In this document: piece after piece, positions 9,019 to 19,302 of the stretch
Position numbering within the stretch: the stretch's first letter is position 1
Layout of the letters: every line of letters begins with the position of its first letter
Assembly (NCBI RefSeq): GCF_016658545.1
Contig: NZ_JACVZC010000001.1
Coordinates: 152,329-216,328 of the forward strand
DNA length: 64,000 nucleotides
Direction of reading: 5' to 3'
Source of the DNA: Pseudomonas sp. S37
Lineage (GTDB): Bacteria > Pseudomonadota > Gammaproteobacteria > Pseudomonadales > Pseudomonadaceae
The notes under the pieces: generated by a model
Told to the model about the DNA's origin: nothing
The model's database searches: none
Seen by the model: only the letters and a program-made list of their open reading frames with translations
Program-made: the position numbers and the translations under genes

Positions 9019-9409
9019 GAATGCTGGCCGGGCTGCTTGCCAATCATTCGGCTTGGCCTTTGTATGCGCCTTCAGTTTCTGCCTTCACTCGTCATTACGC
9101 CGGCAGTGGAAACCAGACGGTCTTTTCTTCTTACCATCGACCGGCGCGCCTTGGGCTGAGTACCTGTCCAGCGACGTGCCACCTGCCCGGGATTAGGTAT
9201 TGTGCATTAGGGAAAGAGTACAAATGTACCCTTCTGGCTTTTGCTTGACTCATTTTCAGGGATTAGCGTTGCGACGCGGATAGCCACGAAGGTGAAAATT
9301 CCTCGGCTGCCTGCGCCACCTGGACGCTTGCATTACATAAATATTGCCAGCACCCTCGGTTGTTGGTATGCATTAAATTGCCATCATCAACAGGGCATTG
9401 AGACTATCC
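9019..9409. other. Intergenic region without a supported gene
   Basis: Short open frames occur (for example 9015-9248 plus) but show no family pattern or ribosome binding site. The promoter of the helicase-nuclease gene probably lies in the AT-richer part at about 9330-9390. Nothing else was seen. Confidence 0.4.
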
Positions 9410-12400
9410 ATGGATGAAAGCAGCGGTCGCATCAGTGCAGGACTTAGCCAAGAGATCAATTCGCATCGGGCCCGCCTGGCGCCGTTCTTCAATGGCAATG
9501 CCAAATCCAATCCGTCAGTAAGCTTTGCTAACGATGGCACTGGCTTTGGCAAGTCCTACAACGTGTTCGATCAATTCGTCGAGCATTCTGCGGTGCGCAA
9601 CGACAGTGGTGGCCATCGAAACCTGTTCTTCATCACGCCACACAAGGCTCAGATCGACGTCTCCCTAGTCACTCAGGAGAAAGCCGCAGCTCGTGGCGTG
9701 AGCATCCTGAGCTTCTTGGCCGAAAGAGATTTATCTGACCTCAATTTCGTCGGTTGGGTGACCCAGGTACGGAATGAAGACCTCTACAATGGCTGGATCA
9801 AGGCCCTGAGCACTGAGTACTACCGCGAGGTAATCAGCGAACTGAGCAGTGCGCTCAGTGGAGTGAAGTCCACTGATGCTGAGTACATGCGATACCTGAG
9901 TTTGGGCGTGGCGGATCATCTTCGTGACGTTGAGCTGCAACGTCGAATCGAAGCTTCGAAAATACGCTTACTCTTCGCATTACAGGATCTGGCTAAAGCC
10001 GTGATCAGGGAAAAGGTCGGCTCTAAATTCGTGAGCGTTCAAGACCTATTCAAGGATGCTCGCACCGATCGAGACGTCGCGAAAATTGCAGTGGTCGATC
10101 ATGTTCTGCCCTTTGAGCGAGCCAAGGTTGGGCCAACCATCTTCGTCGCCACCACCGCTCGATTCCTGAAGCGCGCTTTCATTGCCTACATCGACAAGAA
10201 GAAAGAGCCAAACATCAAGAAGCTGAGCTTTGACGCCATCCTGGGTGCAAAGCGATCACCCACAAATGCTGAAGAAGACAGCATCGCGCCGATAGGCGCG
10301 GCCTGCAGTTTGTCCCACGACGAGCAAATCGCTTACCTAAGAGACGACTTCTTCATCTCGGATGAGGCAAATTTTTTCAAGGCTCACGGAATTACCTTCA
10401 ACCTCGTCGTCGATGAGGAGCACGACAGTTACGACAGGATCTTCGAAGAGAGCAAGAAAAAGCTGGTTAACGAGAGGGTGAAACCACCCCACGTCATTGC
10501 AGGCCTGCACCGCCTGATGCAGATGGTCTCGGAGGAGTACGGCCCAGATGACGAGCAACCTATCGCGTTCAACGAAACAACTGAGCTGATGAATGATCTG
10601 CGTCGGCATTACAATGAGGATTGCCAGACCAGTGTCCCTCTCGATGCCATCCTGACGATGTGCTCCGGCAACGTTGGTCATATCACGATCAACAATCGCG
10701 ATGTCGAGCAGATCCTTTCGCTGTCACGCAACATCTTCAGCCTCACGCCGAGACGCTTCTATAACGAGGAGGCGCTCAAGCGGATCAGGATGCGATCTGT
10801 GTGCGGCAACAGCGAGATTCGCCTCTATTTCGATGACGGTGGCCCCACTAAAGATCCTACCTTGCACGACTTCTTGCAGGTCATGCTGTGCGCGCTCTAC
10901 GCATGCTCCAAGGTGCCTCAGAAAAGCCCCCTCAAGCAGCTCTTGGAGCTGGGTCAAGAGGCCAGTCAGAACGCGCCTCTGTTGGAGTTCATCAAAACCT
11001 CCCGGCAGCATCAATCCTATGTCGCCTCGGTGTTCGACCGTGCCAAAGATGCTGAAATCTTCGTGGATGCCTTCTTCACTTTTTTTGCCCCGAAAATCGT
11101 CTTTTCGCTGATCAAGGTGGAGGAAATCCCCTTCGGCGGGGACGCTGTGAAGAATCGGGTGTTCGTTGATTTCCACCTGGATCTGATCCTAGAGCTACCA
11201 GAGGTCAAGCTGCTACGTATCTTGCACGCCACGCAAAACAGCGCGATGTGCCTGAGCGCAACCACAGGCTTCAAGAACTCCTACTCTGGCAATTTCTCAA
11301 GAAGAATGCTGGCTCGATACGGTGAAGAGCGAACGGCTAACCTGGATGTTCGTGTCGTCACGCGCTCCGGCACCGACATAGATGCCATGGCCGATCTCCG
11401 GGCAGCTCGGGCCAAAGCAAGGACGATGGAGGTCAAACCGTTTTACAAGACCTCTGCTGATGACATCAGCGGTTTGCGTGCCGACCCAGTCTTCAAAAGT
11501 GCTTACAGCTTCTGGTCGAAGTCACTGCTGCCACCTGGCTTCCGAGATAACAAGTACCGGATCTCGGCCTACCGGCGGCAGATTGAGGCAATGCTGATGG
11601 CGGCCTGGGACGGTAGGAATACGTTTGTCCTCTCGCTCAATAATCGCTTCGCACAGCTGTTTAAAGATCTCTTTGCGCAAAGCGTCGAGGGCCGTATCAA
11701 AGGCCTGCAACGTGAGTACCAAGACAAGATCTTCACGCTGAAACCGTTCGAGGGTAGAACCAAGATACGGGTCATCCTGTTCAGCGCCCAGCTAGCCAAG
11801 GACGTCAACATTGACGACTACCTCAAGGTGGAGGCCGACACCCGTATCTGCCTGATCTCTTCCTACGGCAGCGCCGGCACAGGTTTAAACCTGTTCGTCG
11901 AGCGAGCTGCGGATGGTTTCCATCACGATTTTGATCGCTTGGTGTTGGTGAACACGCCTTTCTACAGTGCGATACGTGAGAAGGACACAGGCCTCAATAC
12001 CGTTAAGAACCACATCCTATTGCTCAAGCACATTTCCTCCGGTGAGAGCGAGGCGGTTCGTTTGTCGCAGTTCGACTCGAACCTCATGCAGCCTAAAAAT
12101 CGGCGCATCCTGAATCTGGAGCATGACCTTGCAGTGCTCAAAGCCATTATTCAGGCAGTGGGACGGGTAGAGCGGCGTGACACGCACCTGCGCACCGAAA
12201 TCTTCCTGCCCAGCGACGTCATTGACGATTTGGTGGTGCGTTACAGCCGGCTTCGGCGAGAAGGCAATGACCTCTTGATCAACAGCCTCTCACTGCTAAA
12301 CCACAGGCTTATGCAGTTCTGTCTACAGCAGGCCGAGAGCCGATGCTTTGCCACGGAAGAGGAGCGTGATCAGTTCACCTCCAAGGTTGCTGCCGATGCC

Positions 12401-13327
12401 GTGGATATCGACAATTTCTTCAAAGGCGCCTTCCGAAGCAAGATCCTCAGAAGTGCTCGGGAGGGTAATCGCGATGCGATGAGGTTTAACGAGATGCTCA
12501 GGTCACCAGAGAGCATCACAGCGCCAGACAGCTACGTACGCAAGCTGCTGGCCTCACCGCTTGTAAAAGCTTCGGCCTACTATCAAGAAATCATCAGCGC
12601 GTTCTACTTGCCGCGGACGGTGACGGATCATGTCACCACCTGCACGACGCCCGACAGTTTCCACCACCTGAGCGACCTGCTGCATGGGCAGGCTGTATAC
12701 CAGCCCGGGAAGTGGCTTGTTCCTGATTACATACGCAACGATGGCGATGACCGGGATCCAGGAACCGGCATTGTCAACCTGGCCTGTAGCATGGCCAGCG
12801 AGGGCATCGACGTCCACTTGCCTAACCCTGCGCTCATACCTCTGCTAAAGGGCAACGTGGGAGAGTTCATCTTCTCCAGCGTGCTCACTGCGCTCGGGAT
12901 CAAACCGCTGAGCCTCGATGAGCTCGTCGAGCTCTTGGGCCCCGCGGTCTACGAGAGCTACGACATCTTTATTCGCGTTGATGACACCATCATCTGCATC
13001 GACGTGAAACGGTGGTCGGGAGGCCTGGACAGTGAAGAGCTTTCTCTAAAAACACTTCGCCGTGCCGAAACCAAGCGCTCCGACATGCACGAATTATGTG
13101 CTGGTCTGAACCTTATCCCTCGTTTCCTGTACGTCAACACGCAGCCGGACGACAACGCGCTCAATGCTGAGCGTGAGTTTACTCACGGATCGTCGATCCA
13201 CTTCCTCAATGCCTTCAAGATCATCACACGGTATGTGCCGCTGTCGGATGCGAGCACCACCCATAAAGTCGATGACCGACTGATGATCAACCCCACATTG
13301 GTACAACTGCTAAGGAACGCGCAATGA
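9410..13327 (+). CDS. Helicase-nuclease fusion (SF2 helicase + PD-(D/E)XK)
   Basis: About 1305 aa. A Walker A-like motif I reads DGTGFGKS (residues 42-49). Motif II is DEEH (335-338). SAGTGLN (821-827) fits motif V and QAVGRVERRD (915-924) motif VI of an SF2 helicase. The long gap between motifs II and V implies a large insertion. The C-terminus holds a PD-(D/E)XK nuclease core: E1152, D1185 and D1198-V-K1200. So one chain can probably unwind or translocate on DNA and cut it. The ATG at 9410 is used; an in-frame TTG at 9398 is the alternative. It overlaps the next gene by 4 bases, so the two products probably act together. No exact known system was recognised; anti-phage function is inferred from context. 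Confidence 0.75.
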   Translation: MDESSGRISAGLSQEINSHRARLAPFFNGNAKSNPSVSFANDGTGFGKSYNVFDQFVEHSAVRNDSGGHRNLFFITPHKAQIDVSLVTQEKAAARGVSILSFLAERDLSDLNFVGWVTQVRNEDLYNGWIKALSTEYYREVISELSSALSGVKSTDAEYMRYLSLGVADHLRDVELQRRIEASKIRLLFALQDLAKAVIREKVGSKFVSVQDLFKDARTDRDVAKIAVVDHVLPFERAKVGPTIFVATTARFLKRAFIAYIDKKKEPNIKKLSFDAILGAKRSPTNAEEDSIAPIGAACSLSHDEQIAYLRDDFFISDEANFFKAHGITFNLVVDEEHDSYDRIFEESKKKLVNERVKPPHVIAGLHRLMQMVSEEYGPDDEQPIAFNETTELMNDLRRHYNEDCQTSVPLDAILTMCSGNVGHITINNRDVEQILSLSRNIFSLTPRRFYNEEALKRIRMRSVCGNSEIRLYFDDGGPTKDPTLHDFLQVMLCALYACSKVPQKSPLKQLLELGQEASQNAPLLEFIKTSRQHQSYVASVFDRAKDAEIFVDAFFTFFAPKIVFSLIKVEEIPFGGDAVKNRVFVDFHLDLILELPEVKLLRILHATQNSAMCLSATTGFKNSYSGNFSRRMLARYGEERTANLDVRVVTRSGTDIDAMADLRAARAKARTMEVKPFYKTSADDISGLRADPVFKSAYSFWSKSLLPPGFRDNKYRISAYRRQIEAMLMAAWDGRNTFVLSLNNRFAQLFKDLFAQSVEGRIKGLQREYQDKIFTLKPFEGRTKIRVILFSAQLAKDVNIDDYLKVEADTRICLISSYGSAGTGLNLFVERAADGFHHDFDRLVLVNTPFYSAIREKDTGLNTVKNHILLLKHISSGESEAVRLSQFDSNLMQPKNRRILNLEHDLAVLKAIIQAVGRVERRDTHLRTEIFLPSDVIDDLVVRYSRLRREGNDLLINSLSLLNHRLMQFCLQQAESRCFATEEERDQFTSKVAADAVDIDNFFKGAFRSKILRSAREGNRDAMRFNEMLRSPESITAPDSYVRKLLASPLVKASAYYQEIISAFYLPRTVTDHVTTCTTPDSFHHLSDLLHGQAVYQPGKWLVPDYIRNDGDDRDPGTGIVNLACSMASEGIDVHLPNPALIPLLKGNVGEFIFSSVLTALGIKPLSLDELVELLGPAVYESYDIFIRVDDTIICIDVKRWSGGLDSEELSLKTLRRAETKRSDMHELCAGLNLIPRFLYVNTQPDDNALNAEREFTHGSSIHFLNAFKIITRYVPLSDASTTHKVDDRLMINPTLVQLLRNAQ

Positions 13328-15408
13328 CAATCAACCTGCTGGATTCTGGAGCTGTAGCCAAGGCTCGTACGAACATGCTGAAGCTGCCAGGCGATCTCAA
13401 TGACATCATTGATCGTGTGTCTGCCCCTGAAGAAGGGCATGGTCACATTCATGCAGCAGTGGTTGAGGTCACCAGGGCGTACGGTGAGGAACCCGAGGCG
13501 TACTACCCGCGCGTCGACGCCACCATCAAAGATTTCATCCGAAAAGCGCTGGGTGTGCCTGCTTCCACCAAGGTGCATTACAGCAAATTCAGTGGCAGAA
13601 AAGGGGTGTTTGGCTTTCTGTACCTGAGCACTCATGCTCCAGCGCCTGGCCATGTCCGCCAAGTGATAACCGAGCACTCACTCAATCCCTGCTATGTGAT
13701 CCAGGCGCTGCTGGATCTAAAGCTCAAGCTCTCGTACCTGAAGGATGTTCACCAGCATTACGAGATTGCTCCTGTCGAGTTCAACGCCAATCTTTACCTC
13801 GGGCTTGTGTTCAGCCGGCCTGTCAAAAAGAACGGCAACGATGTGTTCGAAGCCCTGGAGTACGACCTGTTTTTCTCCAAGGAGCAGGAGCTTGTGATCT
13901 CGCTCAAGCGTGCCGTCATGGAGTGTGCGGCGTCCGCGGAGGCGGTGAGTAGGCCGGTCACCGACTCCGGCATGCTGATGTTTGATTGGAGTGGCAAGCG
14001 ATACCAGCGTGTACAGGCTCTCAATGCGACTACCAACAGTGATCGCAAGTACATGGCGTTTGCCACGAACAGCCCGAAGGCGAAGCCACTCGACCTGTAT
14101 TACAACAGCATCAACTACCACCAAACGGATTGCCTCAACCGCATCGAGCGAATTCTCAAGCGTGCAGGCGTGCAGTTCAGTCCTATCGTTTATGAGGCCA
14201 CCCACCAGGTCAGGGCATTCCTGGAAGGGTTGCCGACCATGTCGAATCCGCTTTTGCTGCTTGATACGGCGAAGGACTCCGCGGGCAATGAAGCCTGGGA
14301 AAACACCATTGACACCCTGGCGGAGAAATTCGGTGCGAGCAAGGTGTTGAGGGGGGAAGGGCTGCCATTGCCAACGAAGCTTGATGTAGGAAGCACGAAC
14401 TACCTCGTCGTCAGTGAAAAGGTCAGAACCCCGGGTAAAAGCAAAAACGGGTCGAGCATTTCCAAAACCAAGGCTGATGGCTCGGAGTCGTACAACAGCT
14501 TCTGGCAAGCACTCAATGACAGCCAGCGTAGTCCGGAAGCCCAGTTCGATTACTACACCTCAGTGAAGCTCCATCGCTTCACGGCATCCGTCGATACCAT
14601 CTGCCAAGGCTTCGATGTAGCGCTCAAAAAAGCGCCTTCTGTATCCGCTATCGAGAAATGCCTGCAGGAGCTGGCCCTCAAAGAATCGATCTTCCGAGAC
14701 AAGGCCGTGACCATCACCGGCGCGGTTTTGCGTGCGCATGCCTTGCAGTTGATAAGCTGCCGGAGGGATTGGAGCGAGAACGTCTACATCCAGGTGTTGG
14801 ACGTATCGGTCAACGGCGAGCATATCAAGATCGAACGATCCCGCCGTTTCGATGACACGTGCAAAGGCGAATTCAACTATGAGTTCAAGCAGCTTGGAGC
14901 GGTGTTTGGGAAAGAGGGCGCCAAGGCCTTCGATGTCCTCTGGAATGGCGCATTCCTGATCCGTGATAAGGACACCAACACCTGGTTGAACGCCTACAAC
15001 ACGCTGCGAGTACCCTGCATCATTGGCAACGCACTGTTCGATAATCAGGAGCGGCAAGACGACGGTACCTCCCCATCCCGTCAGGTTCGCGCTGAAGTGG
15101 CTTCGCTGCCTTACTACCTCACGCCCACCAAACAAAATCAGCGCCACAGCGTGTTCATCCAGGACAATGGTCAGGAAGGTGCGTGGTTCTTCGTCGCGTC
15201 CAACCAGGCCACCAACGGAACCATCGCAAAGCAGAGCTTGGTCTACAACGTCGTCATCACCGATGAGGCCGGTGTCCGCATTCCTGTCCTGAACCATCCC
15301 CTGGGCGAGCTGTTCTTCTCAAGTTTCACCTACGACATCGTGAGGCTTCGTGAAGCGGCCAAGACCTCGATCTTCCAGAAGATCGTTGAGGTGTGCCTGC
15401 ATAACTAG
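13324..15408 (+). CDS. Unknown 694-aa partner of the helicase-nuclease
   Basis: Soluble 694-aa protein, not recognised. Its ATG overlaps the stop of the helicase-nuclease gene. No Walker motif, zinc cluster or methylase motif was found. Around residues 300-345 a strand (PLLLLD) is followed by a helix and KFGASKVLRGEGLPLPTKL, with a second strand YLVVSEK soon after. This faintly recalls the MID/PIWI layout of Argonaute-like proteins, which in pPIWI-RE modules are encoded beside a helicase and a PD-(D/E)XK nuclease. No catalytic PIWI residues were identified, so this is only a hypothesis. A substrate-recognition role beside the helicase is the more general guess. Confidence 0.65.
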   Translation: MTINLLDSGAVAKARTNMLKLPGDLNDIIDRVSAPEEGHGHIHAAVVEVTRAYGEEPEAYYPRVDATIKDFIRKALGVPASTKVHYSKFSGRKGVFGFLYLSTHAPAPGHVRQVITEHSLNPCYVIQALLDLKLKLSYLKDVHQHYEIAPVEFNANLYLGLVFSRPVKKNGNDVFEALEYDLFFSKEQELVISLKRAVMECAASAEAVSRPVTDSGMLMFDWSGKRYQRVQALNATTNSDRKYMAFATNSPKAKPLDLYYNSINYHQTDCLNRIERILKRAGVQFSPIVYEATHQVRAFLEGLPTMSNPLLLLDTAKDSAGNEAWENTIDTLAEKFGASKVLRGEGLPLPTKLDVGSTNYLVVSEKVRTPGKSKNGSSISKTKADGSESYNSFWQALNDSQRSPEAQFDYYTSVKLHRFTASVDTICQGFDVALKKAPSVSAIEKCLQELALKESIFRDKAVTITGAVLRAHALQLISCRRDWSENVYIQVLDVSVNGEHIKIERSRRFDDTCKGEFNYEFKQLGAVFGKEGAKAFDVLWNGAFLIRDKDTNTWLNAYNTLRVPCIIGNALFDNQERQDDGTSPSRQVRAEVASLPYYLTPTKQNQRHSVFIQDNGQEGAWFFVASNQATNGTIAKQSLVYNVVITDEAGVRIPVLNHPLGELFFSSFTYDIVRLREAAKTSIFQKIVEVCLHN

Positions 15409-15486
15409 CATGAGGGAGGGAAGCCCAGCCTGCTTGGCGTTCGCAGCGGGCTTTCCAAGGAAGGTTGAGATAGGAGGAGGGGTGGC

Positions 15487-17769
15487 ATGAATTGGTTTCG
15501 CAAGCTTTTCGGCTCGTCTACTGAAAGCCTGGCGCCTTCTTCGGATGCGCCTGCTGCTGAAGAGGTGGGGCAGGAGCAACTGAACGATGACGATAGTGAT
15601 CAGTACTTCTCTGACGAGCCCATTTCGTCGAAGCTTCAAGATCGGTTCGGGCGAGCGCCTTACGCAGTGCGTATCGCTGACACCATCGCCAAGCGTCGCG
15701 ATCCCTCCAGCATTGTCATCGGCTTGTTCGGGCCTTGGGGGGACGGGAAAACCTCGGTGCTCAAGATGATGGAGGAGTCGCTTGAAGAGCACGGCCACAT
15801 CGTCACCATTCGGTTCAATCCTTGGCACTTCTCTACCGAGGATGCGCTGTTGCGCGGGTTCTTCGCCACCATGACTGCAGCCTTGGGTAAGGAGCCGGCA
15901 TTCAAAGAAAAAGCGGCAGCGCTGCTTGAGTCTTACGGCGGAATTCTATCGGTGATTTCGGTCACCGTTCCGGGAGTCGAGATCAATCCTGGTGAAGCAG
16001 CGAAGCAGATCGGAGAGTCATTATCCAAGGTCAGTCTCGACAAGCTGAAAGATCAGATTGACGCGCTTCTAGGTCAGAGCGGGAAAAGATTGGTCATTTT
16101 GATTGATGACATCGACCGACTGGACAGGCAAGAAACCCATGCGATTTTCAAGCTGGTAAAGCTCTCCGCAAGCTTCAAATACACCAGCTACGTTCTGGCC
16201 TTCGATGACGAAGTCGTTGCTGCTGCGCTGGGTGATCGCTACGGTGATGGAGGGCAAGAAGCAGGTCGGGCTTTCCTGGAAAAGATCATTCAAGTGCCTT
16301 TGCACCTGCCGCCCGCTGACCAAATTAGCTTACGTGAAATAACCTTCGAAGGCGTTGATCACGCCGTTAAGCAAGCTGGGATTGTCCTCGATCAGCGTCA
16401 AGTCCATGTGTTCACCCGCCATTTTGTCGACGGTCTTGAGTCACGGTTCGAAACACCGAGAGTTGCGAAGCTGTACACAAACGCTCTCCTCTTTGCGCTC
16501 CCTCTCGTTAAAGGTGAAGTCAATATTGCAGAATTCATGCTTGTTGAGGGGCTGAGGGTCGTGTGTCCGAAGCTGCACGCGGCCATTCGTGATAACCCTC
16601 AGCTATTTTTGCAAGGTGAGTCACGAGATGGTTTGCGAGGTTTGGAGAGAGCGCCATCCGCCGTTGATCAAATCCTCGAAGGTGCAATGCCTCATACTAC
16701 ATCAGAAGAAAGAAATCAGTTGCGAGAGCGCCTTTTGACACCACTATTTCCACGTATCGGCAACACGCTTTACGGTGGAGATTGGGAGAAGCAGTGGGCT
16801 GATGAACAAAGAATTTGCTCCAACCGGTATTTCAAACGTTATTTTGTTTACGGGGTGCCTGCAGGGGAGGTGTCGGACGGAAGTATTGCTAACTTGATTG
16901 ATGCTCTCGTCGTGGCCGATGCTGGCTCGCAGCGCGACCTGTTGAGCGCATACACCATGCGTGCGATGCCGAAATTGATCCAAGCGCTTCGGAACCGAAC
17001 GGATACTCTGGATGGAGCTTCAGCGTTAGCCATCGCGACTGCCGTTGCGAGCAATGGTGATCTGCTTCCACGCGAGCGCGGTGCGTTTGTCATGGGGGGG
17101 ACGATGACGTCGGCTGGAATCCTGATTTGTCATCTCATCAGGCGCATCCCCTTATCGGAGAGACAAGCAGCTGTAGAGGCCGTACTCGGATCGGCCTCTC
17201 CGCTGGTCATGGGTATGGAATGCCTTCGCTGGCTAACTCATTCAAAAGATAGGCCAGAAGAGCGCAGAGTGCTCCCAGATGCCGCGAACGAGGGGCTCTA
17301 CCATATGTTCGCGTGTCGAATTCGCGACGCGAATGAAGCTATGCCTCTATTCATCCAGGAAGGGAAAGACGCACCGCACCTCTACTGGCGCTGGCTACTG
17401 GGAGGTACTCAGGAAGAAATCGAAGCGGGCTTGCGCGCGATCTTTGATAAAGATCCAGCAATGGTCGATGTTTTTCTTGATACCTACATCGGGGAAGGAT
17501 GGGAAGTAGAAAGTGGTTTACCGGTTAGGTCGGATCTGGGCCGAGAAAACTACAACAGTATCGCCTCTATTATTTCGCCAGGCTACATATTCGATAATCT
17601 TCGTGCTCGCTATGGGGGCGAGCTGGACGATCCAGATTATTATCAGGATGGAGAGCCAGCGAAGATAACGGCTCATCAATTCGCATTTATACATCGAGCT
17701 GTTATCGCTGAAGAGCAATCGCCTGAGGATGCCGGCGAATCAAGCAGCATGCCTCAGGAGTTCGAGTGA
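15487..17769 (+). CDS. KAP-family P-loop NTPase
   Basis: 760 aa. Walker A lies in FGPWGDGKTSVL (residues 81-92), followed by the family's RFNPWHF block. Walker B is ILIDDIDRLD (about 204-213), then KYTSYVLAFDDEVVA. These are hallmarks of KAP NTPases, STAND-like ATPases often found on plasmids and in defence loci. Most have membrane segments between the Walker motifs; here only a short hydrophobic patch (about 155-168) is seen, so membrane insertion is doubtful. GGAGGAGGGG just upstream gives a strong ribosome site for the ATG at 15487. It starts 78 bases after the 694-aa gene and is followed after 47 bases by the split membrane gene. Base composition becomes AT-richer in its second half. Confidence 0.82.
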   Translation: MNWFRKLFGSSTESLAPSSDAPAAEEVGQEQLNDDDSDQYFSDEPISSKLQDRFGRAPYAVRIADTIAKRRDPSSIVIGLFGPWGDGKTSVLKMMEESLEEHGHIVTIRFNPWHFSTEDALLRGFFATMTAALGKEPAFKEKAAALLESYGGILSVISVTVPGVEINPGEAAKQIGESLSKVSLDKLKDQIDALLGQSGKRLVILIDDIDRLDRQETHAIFKLVKLSASFKYTSYVLAFDDEVVAAALGDRYGDGGQEAGRAFLEKIIQVPLHLPPADQISLREITFEGVDHAVKQAGIVLDQRQVHVFTRHFVDGLESRFETPRVAKLYTNALLFALPLVKGEVNIAEFMLVEGLRVVCPKLHAAIRDNPQLFLQGESRDGLRGLERAPSAVDQILEGAMPHTTSEERNQLRERLLTPLFPRIGNTLYGGDWEKQWADEQRICSNRYFKRYFVYGVPAGEVSDGSIANLIDALVVADAGSQRDLLSAYTMRAMPKLIQALRNRTDTLDGASALAIATAVASNGDLLPRERGAFVMGGTMTSAGILICHLIRRIPLSERQAAVEAVLGSASPLVMGMECLRWLTHSKDRPEERRVLPDAANEGLYHMFACRIRDANEAMPLFIQEGKDAPHLYWRWLLGGTQEEIEAGLRAIFDKDPAMVDVFLDTYIGEGWEVESGLPVRSDLGRENYNSIASIISPGYIFDNLRARYGGELDDPDYYQDGEPAKITAHQFAFIHRAVIAEEQSPEDAGESSSMPQEFE

Positions 17770-17816
17770 TAGCGATCAACTAATACTTAAATAAACTCAA
17801 AGGTCGGAGCAATACA

Positions 17817-18839
17817 ATGTTTCTCACTCAGGATGAGCGCAGCTCATGCTTGATTCGTCTGCGAAAACTCAACGAGACATTCGTTTCTTCAGTGTCGAGT
17901 GAATACTTGAGAGCAATGGTAAGCGAAATCATAACTCTAGTTGAGTCCGATTTGGAGCTAATGTCGTTCGACAGGGGGGATGATTATTTTAACTCGGCTT
18001 TTGACTCAATAAAGCAAAGGCTTTTGCGGGAGTTGAATGAGGGTTCGCTCAAGGAGCTTCATTTTGAAATCGCTTCCTTCCTCCGAAATCTAAGCTATGG
18101 TGGGTTTCATAACTTTAATGAGCATTCGATAGTTCGTTTTTACCTTGATCAAAAGTACCCGCAAATCGAATACAAGAAAATTGACTAAATAAGGTTCGAT
18201 GTTCCATTAAAATTTGTACTTGCTCCTTACGAGAATGGGCTCAAGAAGATCAGAGAGGTACACGGTAAGGTCGAAGCCTGGGAAGGAGGGCTTGTAGACT
18301 GGGAAACGCGCGTTGCTGATAGCGAGAGGCGATATGAAGGGGTGCTTGGCAAAAATAACTATCTTGGCTTGGCGAAGGCGTTTACGACTCTGCTGGAAGC
18401 TAAAAATAAGGAACTAGAGAAGACGTTTTTGGCGCTTGTGTCAGTGGGGTGCCTGGCTGCGTTCATACCGTTCGTTTATTTGATAATGGGGAATTCGGAT
18501 AAGTTAACAACTCTTGTTTCGGGTGTGTATAAGGTGGATGCCATCGCGTCGTTGGTGTTCTCTATCGCCCTCGAGGTGTTAATCCTTTATTACTTCAGGA
18601 TAATTTACTCTCAGTGGGCCTTGGTAAAGCATCAATTGCTACAGCTAAATTTGAGGCATCAAATGTGTGCGTTTGCGAGTGATTATGCGCGCAACTCTCA
18701 GGAGATGGACAAGTCAACGCTCGCAAAATTCGAGAACCTGGTGTTCAGTGAGCTCTCCAGCGATACCTCTGTGCCTCCGAGCATCTACGATGCTGCAGAT
18801 GCTATTTCTAAGGTTATCGGCAGCATGCGAAAGGGATAA
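17817..18839 (+). pseudogene. Unknown membrane protein gene split by an in-frame TAA
   Basis: From the ATG at 17817 (GGAG about 8 bases upstream) a frame runs 123 codons to TAA at 18186-18188. The same frame then continues open for 217 codons to 18839. The first 51 of these (IRFDVPLKFVLAPYENGLKK and on) look like protein but contain no start codon until the GTG at 18342. This suggests a single gene of about 340 codons: a soluble N-terminal part, a coiled region (about 150-190), then two membrane helices (about 204-225 and 240-262). A one-base change could create the TAA. Two separate genes (17817-18188 and 18342-18839) are the alternative. It follows the KAP NTPase and may be its membrane partner. 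Confidence 0.6.
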
Positions 18840-19302
18840 ATCAGTAGCCGGGCACAACGTGATTTGTTGCGGATCGCGGTTTTGATGCGGAGGCAGACGC
18901 TGGCAGAGCAGGCGTTGATAAGGTTCAGAAGATCCGTGGCGAGGCTTCTCCCGCGTCGCGGACACTTTCGTCTCGTATGACGCCTGTGGCGTTTCCCTGT
19001 GTCTGGGCTCTTGGCGAGCTAATGGTTATTTTTCCTGGGAGTCGTCACGCGTGGGCTTTTGGGGCCGCTGCCTAGCTGACCACCGCTCACGGCGACTGTG
19101 TAGGGTCTTTAATACCGTGTTAGGTAGGTAGCGTGATCGTCGGAGGACTGTTCCGATTGTGACTGCTTATGGGGACTGGGCGAGGGAACCATCATTGAGT
19201 CGCTCAGGGCGGTTGGCCGAAGGCGGCAAGCATGAGAGGATGCGCCCCAACTGCACCTGCAGGTCACCAAGCGAATCACCGAGCATAAAATGGATGGTTA
19301 CT
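18840..19302. other. Region without a supported gene
   Basis: No open frame here has family resemblance. The frame of the next gene is open back to 19159, but the extra stretch is low-complexity and reads like untranslated DNA. Nothing else was identified. Confidence 0.4.

Noticed and set aside
19159..19302. N-terminal extension of the 189-aa protein
   Set aside because: Arg/Ser/Pro-rich composition, no ribosome site and no helical pattern, unlike the rest of the protein.
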